DNA from: Candidatus Poribacteria bacterium
GTDB lineage: Bacteria; Poribacteria; WGA-4E; WGA-3G
DNA: 64,000 nt
Assembly: GCA_022827625.1 (NCBI GenBank)
Contig: JAJEIE010000016.1
Location: forward strand, 1-64,000
Direction: 5' to 3'
Position 1 is the first letter of the stretch. Each line of letters starts with the position of its first letter. Positions 35,159 to 41,046 of this stretch are shown here, piece by piece. The notes beneath the pieces are model-generated. The model saw only the letters and a program-made list of their open reading frames with translations, was not told the DNA's origin and did not search any database. The position numbers and the translations under genes are program-made.

Positions 35159-35550
35159 TGGGACATATCTCCTTTAACCCTGCAGCTAAATCAATCTATC
35201 TTCGCCTTAAAGTCGGTAGCATCAACGCCGATACGACTCGCGATATACTTGTAGCACTGGATACAGGTGCCTCAACCACCACAATTCCTACAGAAGTGGC
35301 TGTGGACTTAGGATATGACCTCTCAAACCCAAATGAACAGATGATGACCGCCAACGGAATCGTCTTGGCAAATCGTATCGCTGTTCGTAAATTGACAGCA
35401 ATTGGCGAAACGGTTGAGAATATTGATGTTGTGTGTCACGATTTACCGGAAGGTTCAATAATAGAAGGACTATTAGGCTTAAATTTTCTCAGGCATTTTG
35501 ATGTCAATATCTCATTCTCAACCGGAACTATTGAACTTCATCCACGCTAA
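35158..35550 (+). CDS. retropepsin-like aspartic protease (clan AA)
   Basis: The 130-residue protein is about the size of a single retropepsin subunit. It has the active-site motif VALDTGASTTTIP (about residue 37) and the second hydrophobic glycine motif EGLLGLNFLRHFDVNI, both standard for clan AA. Such enzymes work as dimers with one Asp from each subunit. There is no signal peptide, so it is likely cytoplasmic. The start overlaps the upstream gene's stop. Bacterial members of this pair have no established substrate. Confidence 0.88.
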   Translation: MGHISFNPAAKSIYLRLKVGSINADTTRDILVALDTGASTTTIPTEVAVDLGYDLSNPNEQMMTANGIVLANRIAVRKLTAIGETVENIDVVCHDLPEGSIIEGLLGLNFLRHFDVNISFSTGTIELHPR

Positions 35551-35574
35551 TCTGGTTCCGAAAGGGTATCAAAT

Positions 35575-36981
35575 ATGACAAACAAACCCAACATCGTTTA
35601 TCTTCTTTCAGATCAGATACGCGCGTGTTCATTGCCCATATACGGCGATACACAGATCGAAACACCGAACATCGACCGCCTCGCACAAGAAGGCACCGTC
35701 TTCTCAAACGCAATTGCCACCGCACCCGTCTGCACTCCGTACCGCTCCATGTTACTCACCGGAAGGCATCCACAGACGACAGGACACCTCATAAACTTCG
35801 TCAGAACCCGGCATGACGAAATCGGACTCGGCGACGTTTTCAGCAGGAACGGCTACCGGACAGCGTGGGTCGGTAAATGGCATCTCCACACGGGTTCATT
35901 CCCAGAAATCGGTGGACGCGATTATGTCCCTGAAGGGCGCGACCGCCTCGGTTTCCAACACTGGCGCGGCTATAACTTCCACACCGACTATTTCAACGGA
36001 ACTGTGAACCTTGAAGAAGACTGGCGAAACGAAACTTGGGACGGCTACGAAACCGATGCCCTCAACCGATACGCCTTTCAGTTCATGGATGCGGTAGATG
36101 ACGATAATCCGTTCTGTCTGTTTATCTCTCCACATCAAGCACACTCCACACCTTACGAGTTTGCCCCACAGGAATACTACGACAGGCTGCCCACCGAACT
36201 CCAATTACCAGAGAACGTCCCTGACTCGGTTAAAGCAGAATCGCTAAGAATCTATCGACACTATCTCGCCATGACGCTAACCGTAGACGACATGCTCGGT
36301 GAATTGATGGCGTACCTCGAAAGAACCGGGCGCGTTGAAAACACGCTCCTCGTCTTCGGATCCGACCACGGCACACAAGGCGGCGCACAAGGCATCAATT
36401 TCTGGGCGAAACGGGAACCTTACGAAGAATCCATTAAAGTCCCGCTCATTATGCGGCTCCCCGGCATTTTTGAGGGCAACCGTACCTGTGACACGCTCAC
36501 CTCCCCCGTCGATCTGTTTCCATCGCTCTGCGGTTTATGTGGCATCCAACCTCCCCGAACCGTCGAAGGCTACGATTTGTCGGCATCTTGGCGCGGTGAA
36601 ACCGATACCTTTGAACAGGGAGCCGTTCTAACGATGAACTTTGGTTCAACCTACGACTATCTTGTTGACGGTAACGAGTGGCGCGGTGTCCGCACAAAAA
36701 CGCACAGTTACGCACGGTGGCTCGATGGCAAACGGATGCTATACGATGTAGAAGCAGACCCTTTGCAAATGAACAATCTCATCGACAACTCCGACGCAAA
36801 ACCGTTGGCAGACGAGATGGAAACCACCCTCTCAAACCTGATGGACACTCGCAACGACACACTCCAACCCGCCACGAGTTACACAGATTGGTATGACGTA
36901 CAACGCCGCATCGTCCGCAACGCCCACGGCCCCCTCGGCAACCCAGAAGATGAACCCGACTGGTCCCTGCTAAAAAGATAG
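35575..36981 (+). CDS. sulfatase (formylglycine-dependent, cytoplasmic or leaderless)
   Basis: The 468-residue protein has the core motif CTPYR with the modifiable Cys at residue 53 followed by a GRHP-type helix (LLTGRHPQTTGH). Family strands include PNIVYLLSDQIRA, YRTAWVGKWHLH, HQAHSTPYEF and LLVFGSDHGTQGGAQG. Type I sulfatases remove sulfate from sugars or lipids after the Cys is turned into formylglycine by a separate enzyme, not present here. No signal peptide is visible. The metal site reads SDQ where DDQ is usual, so one ligand may differ. A second sulfatase lies at 52.8 kb. Confidence 0.92.
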   Translation: MTNKPNIVYLLSDQIRACSLPIYGDTQIETPNIDRLAQEGTVFSNAIATAPVCTPYRSMLLTGRHPQTTGHLINFVRTRHDEIGLGDVFSRNGYRTAWVGKWHLHTGSFPEIGGRDYVPEGRDRLGFQHWRGYNFHTDYFNGTVNLEEDWRNETWDGYETDALNRYAFQFMDAVDDDNPFCLFISPHQAHSTPYEFAPQEYYDRLPTELQLPENVPDSVKAESLRIYRHYLAMTLTVDDMLGELMAYLERTGRVENTLLVFGSDHGTQGGAQGINFWAKREPYEESIKVPLIMRLPGIFEGNRTCDTLTSPVDLFPSLCGLCGIQPPRTVEGYDLSASWRGETDTFEQGAVLTMNFGSTYDYLVDGNEWRGVRTKTHSYARWLDGKRMLYDVEADPLQMNNLIDNSDAKPLADEMETTLSNLMDTRNDTLQPATSYTDWYDVQRRIVRNAHGPLGNPEDEPDWSLLKR

Positions 36982-37019
36982 TATATTCACGCCCCAACGC
37001 CAGACCAAGTTTTCAGTTC

Positions 37020-37043
37020 GTAGTAGGGCAATTCATTGCCCGT
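37020..37043 (+). repeat. dispersed repeat GTAGTAGGGCAATTCATTGCCCGT
   Basis: Identical over 24 bases to 18907-18930; stem GGGCAA / TTGCCC. Confidence 0.9.
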
Positions 37044-37086
37044 TCGCCGCTGGAGAGATTTCCCAACCCCTCTTAATTCCGTAAAT

Positions 37087-37183
37087 GGTAGGTGCGGTTT
37101 TGCGGCGTACTCGCCCCGGTTCATGCCCTAAGGCATTCATACCGTTGATTCTGATTCATGCGACGTGCATTCCTAACCGCACC
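37087..37183 (+). repeat. nested repeat: ATACCGTTGATT unit inside a GGTT/AACC hairpin
   Basis: The outer arms GGTGCGGTT (37091-37099) and CCTAACCGCACC (37172-37183) are those of the 7337-type hairpin. They are separated by a unit with TTCATGCC/GGCATTC and ATACCGTTGATTCTGATT, the same as at 22932 and 40667. Confidence 0.75.
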
Positions 37184-37300
37184 GGGTCGAAAAAAACACC
37201 TCATTTCTTTAGTTCCGTAGGGTTTATTTCCTTGGATATTTCTTCAACATGTCTATAGCACGCGTGTATTAACACATTTATATTATGTATATATTTTTTT

Positions 37301-37329
37301 TCTGTAGGAGCGAGCTGTGCTCGCGACAG
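37301..37329 (+). repeat. CTGTAGGAG/GACA repeat with different stem arms
   Basis: The frame TCTGTAGGAG...GACAG is kept, but the stem is GCGAGC / GCTCGC with loop TGT instead of GGGATTT / AAATCCC. Confidence 0.75.
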
Positions 37330-37564
37330 TGAAAAGAAATGTTAACATCTGTAAACGAGAATGAAAATGAAAACCGAAAACTAAATAGTTCTGCAACTCG
37401 CGTAAAAACATTGGCAACTTTGGTATAATGTGATATACTTTATTCTGTGACTTAAACCTCAGTGAGAGGCACACTCGGTCATCTATACCGGTGAATCTGT
37501 CGCAGTAGAAAATTGTAGTGGACAGCAAACAGGTGTAGCTTTTCGGATTCTCCGTTATAATGGT

Positions 37565-37780
37565 ATGCCTAAGCGTCCTCACAACAACAAAATTGAGAAA
37601 CAAAAAATTTACGGTTACCACATTCATTTTGCTACAGAGCGATATCAGGAGAGAGGTTATGACGAGGACACTTACGCAGAAGAGACGGACCGTTATAATA
37701 ACCTTGAAGGCGCATTACAGTGTCTTATACAAGATGCGAATTTTGAATTGCCAGCACAGCTAGAATTAGAACTTCTGTAG
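37565..37780 (+). CDS. small protein of unknown function preceding a DUF1828 gene
   Basis: The 71-residue product is charged and soluble: PHNNKIEKQKIYGYHIHFATER, then YNNLEGALQCLIQDANFELP. I know no domain for it. It ends 12 bp before the DUF1828 gene, whose ribosome-binding site overlaps its stop codon, so the two form an operon. A TATAAT lies right in front of its ATG, but without a -35; the promoter is more likely near 37424. Confidence 0.6.
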   Translation: MPKRPHNNKIEKQKIYGYHIHFATERYQERGYDEDTYAEETDRYNNLEGALQCLIQDANFELPAQLELELL

Positions 37781-37792
37781 GAGGTGAGATCA

Positions 37793-38575
37793 ATGTCAGT
37801 CAAAACAATAGAAAAAGACTTTATTAACAAAGTCTCCGCAGAGATACAACTTTCAGCAGATGGCAGAGATCGTTTCCTCGTCTCAACCCCCTTTCATTTC
37901 AATGACGGGGATCAATTGGTTATTGTACTGAAAAAGATGGGGGATAGGTGGGTACTCTCAGACGAGGCACACACCTATATGCATCTTTCATACTATATGG
38001 ATGAACAAAGACTCCATGAAGGAAATCGCCAGAAGTTAATTCTAAAAGCCTTATCTATGTTTCAAGTTAAAGACTATGATGGGGAATTAATTATTGATGT
38101 ATCCGATGGATGTTATGGGGAAGCCCTTTATGACTTTGTCCAAGCCCTACTGAAAATAATCGACGTTACATACTTGTCTCGAGAAACGGTTAAGTCAACA
38201 TTTCTCGATGATTTCCGAGCCTTTTTGTACCAAAAGGTAAAATCAAATCGCATGACATTCAACTGGCAACATCCAACAAATGATCCCGATGGAATTTATA
38301 AAGTAGACTGCAAAATAAATGGAAAAGTTCCTCCACTATTTGTGTTTGCCCTAAATAGTGATACGAAAACGCAAGCAGCAGCACTCACATTACACCAATT
38401 CAAAGCATGGGGTATTGATTATCAACCTCTGGGTATCTTTGAAAAACCGAATACAACTACCCGAGATGTATTTTTACGTTTCAACGATGTTTGCCAAACA
38501 CATTTCACCGACATCATCCAAAGCAGCGAAGAAATCGGGGAATATTTGCAAAACTATATCTCAGATGAAGCATGA
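37793..38575 (+). CDS. DUF1828/DUF1829 domain protein
   Basis: ATG at 37793, with AGGAGG 8 nt upstream, is preferred to the GTG at 37784 in the track; 260 residues. The N-terminal part RDRFLVSTPFHFNDGDQLVIVLKKMGDRWVLSDEAHTYMHLS matches the DUF1828 pattern as I recall it, and the later part (LFVFALNSDTKTQAAALTLHQF) fits DUF1829. Such proteins are often found in mobile or defence regions and have no established role. It precedes a HEPN/MNT pair on the same strand. Confidence 0.7.
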   Translation: MSVKTIEKDFINKVSAEIQLSADGRDRFLVSTPFHFNDGDQLVIVLKKMGDRWVLSDEAHTYMHLSYYMDEQRLHEGNRQKLILKALSMFQVKDYDGELIIDVSDGCYGEALYDFVQALLKIIDVTYLSRETVKSTFLDDFRAFLYQKVKSNRMTFNWQHPTNDPDGIYKVDCKINGKVPPLFVFALNSDTKTQAAALTLHQFKAWGIDYQPLGIFEKPNTTTRDVFLRFNDVCQTHFTDIIQSSEEIGEYLQNYISDEA

Positions 38576-38727
38576 CACTTGTTGCCATAATGCGAACTTA
38601 TAAAGTTGCGATAGCACACTCAATCCACAAGCGGTCGGCAAAGTTTCTCAACTCTGCCGACCATCGGATTTTACCATAACTTCAGCAGACCCCGCGATAC
38701 GGACCCCCTCATCAAGGAAGAACACAA

Positions 38728-39168
38728 ATGCCGCAGGAACATATAATGAACTATCAAGAAAGCCGTTGGATACAAAGAGCCGATAGTTTTCGTAGAGCAT
38801 TTTCGCGATTGAAACAAGGGGTGGATTTAGCACGACAACGCCAACTGTCAGACCTGGAAGCACAAGGACTGATACAGGGTTTTGAATATACCCATGAATT
38901 GGCATGGAATACGCTAAAGGATTTCCTTCAAACGCAAGATTTTAAATTGTACGGTTCAAGAGATACAACCCGAGCCGCTTTTAAAGAGGAATTAATTGAA
39001 AATGGAGAAGCATGGATGGAAATGATTCGCCACCGCAATTTAACAATGCATACCTACAACGAGAGCATTGCTGAGGAGGTTGTTTCCGCGCTTCTCAATA
39101 CATATTTCTCTGAATTTGAAACATTGCTAGCGAAAATAGAACATCTCAAACAGGAACAATCGCCATGA
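38728..39168 (+). CDS. HEPN-domain protein, HI0074-type partner of a nucleotidyltransferase
   Basis: The 146-residue helical protein follows the HI0074 pattern: RADSFRRAFSRLKQGVDLA, GFEYTHELAWNTLKDFLQ, and MIRHRNLTMHTYNE, which holds the RxxxxH-type HEPN motif (here RNLTMH). HEPN proteins of this group are toxins or substrate-binding partners in HEPN/MNT systems, silenced by AMPylation by the MNT. Starts at 38728 or 38746 are both plausible, each with an AGGA-type site. Its TGA overlaps the ATG of the MNT gene. Confidence 0.85.
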   Translation: MPQEHIMNYQESRWIQRADSFRRAFSRLKQGVDLARQRQLSDLEAQGLIQGFEYTHELAWNTLKDFLQTQDFKLYGSRDTTRAAFKEELIENGEAWMEMIRHRNLTMHTYNESIAEEVVSALLNTYFSEFETLLAKIEHLKQEQSP

Positions 39169-39446
39169 AATACGGATTATCAAATCGCACCCTTCAAAAG
39201 ATCCAGAGCGTTTTAAGCCATTATCCCCAAGTTGAAAGAGCTATTTTGTACGGGTCCCGCGCTACAGGAACCTACCGAAATGGTTCTGATATCGACCTTA
39301 CGCTTTATGGTGATGCCTTAACGCATAGCATACTCTCCCGAATCGATACTGAACTCGATGATCTGCTCCTACCCTATACAATTGACTTATCCATTTTTGA
39401 TACTCCCACGTCTAAAGTCGCGGGATTCTTGCTTCTTCATTCGTAG
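39165..39446 (+). CDS. MNT-type nucleotidyltransferase, C-terminus replaced by a TnpB element end
   Basis: The 93-residue frame has the nucleotidyltransferase core ERAILYGSRATGTYRNGSDIDLTLYG with the G-S and D-x-D catalytic residues, and LPYTIDLSIFD with the third Asp. After IFD the frame runs into DNA that looks like the right end of an IS200/IS605-type element (ACTCCCACGTCTAAAGTCGCGGGATTC), so the usual last about 15 residues of the family are missing and replaced by an IS-derived tail. The catalytic part is intact and may still modify the HEPN partner. The original 3' end was not found on the other side of the element. Confidence 0.8.
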   Translation: MKYGLSNRTLQKIQSVLSHYPQVERAILYGSRATGTYRNGSDIDLTLYGDALTHSILSRIDTELDDLLLPYTIDLSIFDTPTSKVAGFLLLHS

Positions 39447-39560
39447 CCTCCTACTTGTGGAGGACTTACACAAACTCCACAAGCGTTTTAACTCTCCGTG
39501 TAGCCCACGGCGAGGTTCCTAAGATTTATTGCAGCGTTCTGATCTCTGTCTATTTCGGTG
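39403..39560 (-). ncRNA. predicted TnpB guide RNA (omega/reRNA) region
   Basis: In TnpB elements the guide RNA covers the 3' end of tnpB and the right end, with the guide taken from flanking DNA. Here that region has a 9-bp hairpin CTTGTGGAG / CTCCACAAG (39454-39483) and the terminal CCCGCG...CGTGGG hairpin. By analogy the guide would start at about 39402 and read into the MNT gene (ATCAAAAATGG on the minus strand). No transcript evidence is available; the limits are approximate. Confidence 0.35.
39454..39483. repeat. hairpin at the right end of the TnpB element
   Basis: Perfect 9-bp arms CTTGTGGAG and CTCCACAAG with a 12-nt loop, just after the tnpB stop codon. Confidence 0.85.
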
Positions 39561-40493
39561 TCGCACCACTCACAGTGATAGATTCGCTCCGATAACGATA
39601 GTTCGTCTTTGACATATCCACAACTGCTACACGTCTTGCTTGAAGCAAAGAATTGTGGGGCTTCTATAATAGGTATCTCAAGCACTTCTGCTTTGGATTT
39701 GAGTTTGGCGAGAAAGCCACCTAAAGCAGAATCAGATAAGGCTTTTGCCAGTTTCCGATTCTTGAGCATATTGGTAACCTTAAGCGTCTCAATACCGATA
39801 GCACTACCACCTTTTACAATCTCTGTGGTTGCTTGGTGGTGTGCATCGTTTCGGATACAAGCAATCTTGTAGTGTATCTTTGCCACTCTCTCTTTTTGCT
39901 TATACCAGTTGTTAGAGAGAAAAACCTTTCGACTTAACTTACGCTGCTCTCTGGCAAGTTTCCGCTCATATCGCTTTAGCGGTCTTGGATTCGGGTATTG
40001 CTTACCATTATCAAGGGTTGCCAGTGAGTTGATGCCCACATCTATGCCAATCACAGGGAGTCCGCGTGTATCACGGGGAGTATGAGGTGTTCCTGTCTCA
40101 ACGGTAATAGATACAAACCAACGTCTTGCTGTTTCCGTCTACTCTTACTGCCTGTTCGTCTGTGGTGTAACTTAACTTATGCCCGCGTTTCTTATACTTC
40201 GGGAAGTTGCTGATTTTATCCTTCCAACGCTTTATGCCATTCGCAAGTCCTTTGATAGCGTATAAACCTACACGTTGGTCTTGCTTACAAACCCAATCGC
40301 CATAAGAGTGCTTCCGTTTATTCCAACGATTGTTGAGATCAATCTCGGAACGAAAGTCGTCTATTTCCAGCCCTGCTTTGAAATCGGATAAGGCGTTGTT
40401 ATAGGCGAACCTCGCATATCCGCATTGACTCTGAAACCAACGCTCCTGAACGCTATTCGGACGCAACGCTATTTTATGTGTGCTGTGTGCCAT
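39488..40493 (-). pseudogene. tnpB: tnpB, RNA-guided nuclease/transposase-associated protein, frameshifted
   Basis: The track splits it into two frames. The N-terminal one (40493-40098) reads NSVQERWFQSQCGYARFAYNNAL and ends after YTTDEQAVRVDG. The C-terminal frame can be followed upstream of its ATG to TETARRWFVSITVETGTP. Between VRVDG and ETARRW about 30 family residues are missing and the frame changes, so one internal deletion of roughly 80-90 bp caused both. The C-terminal half keeps the RuvC-like residues GIDVGINSLATL, GIETLKVTNML and DRDQNAAINL and a four-Cys zinc finger (CSSCGY, CEWC). The protein is probably inactive. Confidence 0.85.
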
Positions 40494-40522
40494 TTGTGGT
40501 ATCGCATGTCGCGCTTTAACCG

Positions 40523-40582
40523 CTTATCACAGTCGGTCGGCGAGGAGACTGCACTGGGAAGTGCAGGTGATAAGTCCTCGCC
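40523..40582. repeat. interlocking inverted repeats at the left end of the TnpB element
   Basis: Three paired arms occur: CTTATCAC (40523) with GTGATAAG (40567), GGCGAGGA (40539) with TCCTCGCC (40575), and CTGCACT (40549) with AGTGCAG (40560). The first two pairings cross, so they form either a pseudoknot or two exclusive folds. It lies between the tnpB promoter and ATG. Confidence 0.75.
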
Positions 40583-40596
40583 CACGCGATATTATA

Positions 40597-40626
40597 ATTG
40601 TACCACAAATTACACCTTTTTGTCAA
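40597..40626 (-). promoter_or_regulatory. tnpB promoter
   Basis: On the minus strand TTGACA (40626-40621), an 18-nt spacer and TACAAT (40602-40597). TTGAC at the very edge may also be the element's left boundary motif. Confidence 0.65.
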
Positions 40627-40666
40627 ATGTTTTTTTGCTACAAACGCACGAGATACGCGGGTTGGA

Positions 40667-40738
40667 CCCCGGGGAATGCCATAAGGCATTCATACCCGGG
40701 CAAGCCTTTATAGGCTTGATACCGTTGATTCTGATTCA
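40667..40738 (+). repeat. multi-hairpin repeat with ATACC and CCGTTGATTCTGATTCA
   Basis: It has hairpins GAATGCC-ATAA-GGCATTC and CAAGCCT-TTAT-AGGCTTG, each followed by ATACC, within CCCGGG...CCCGGG arms. It shares ATACCGTTGATTCTGATTCA with 37087-37183. Confidence 0.75.
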
Positions 40739-40930
40739 CCTAAAGACTTGGGATTGTTAAGTGAGTCTCTTCATCAGATTGACAACCCTGTTATGGTTGA
40801 GCAAATTCAATGCATTGGGGTAAACTTTTATGAGAAATACGGAGATGTCTAACTTCAGGACTATTTACAGAAACCCATAAACGCCGCCCTCGCCCTCCGC
40901 AATCCCGCAAACCCCGATTCTGACAAATAT

Positions 40931-40958
40931 CTGCTGACCGCCGATAGCCAATAGCCAT
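40931..40958 (+). repeat. dispersed repeat, CTGCTGACCGCCGATAGCC family
   Basis: CTGCTGACCGCCGATAGCCAATAGCCAT; matches the copy at 4611 over about 20 bases. It ends 10 bp before the glyQS -35 box. Confidence 0.75.
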
Positions 40959-40968
40959 TTGAAAATCC

Positions 40969-40997
40969 TTGCTTAAAGAAATCTATTATGCTACAAT
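40969..40997 (+). promoter_or_regulatory. glyQS promoter
   Basis: TTGCTT (40969-40974), 17-nt spacer, TACAAT (40992-40997). A start near 41004 gives a leader of about 43 nt before ATG 41047. Confidence 0.75.
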
Positions 40998-41046
40998 AAA
41001 TGTGCATCAATCAATACCAAATGGAGCGTGCCAAGTAAAAACAGAT

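Larger units (their letters stand above)
36982..37564. other. repeat-rich intergenic region
   Basis: This 583-bp gap has no gene I can support. It contains an exact GTAGTAGGGCAATTCATTGCCCGT repeat, a nested repeat pair at 37087-37183, a CTGTAGGAG-type hairpin at 37301-37329, and a TGG-TATAAT (37424-37429) that may be an extended -10 promoter for the two genes downstream. Confidence 0.6.
39403..40626 (-). mobile_element. decayed IS200/IS605-type TnpB element (no TnpA)
   Basis: The right end on the minus strand reads GAATCCCGCGACTTTAGACGTGGGAGT, the hairpin style that closes many TnpB elements, and stops at about 39403 inside the MNT gene. The left boundary is placed at the promoter TTGACA near 40626. 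In between are the tnpB remains and a structured left end. No tnpA is present, so movement would need help from elsewhere. Confidence 0.65.
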
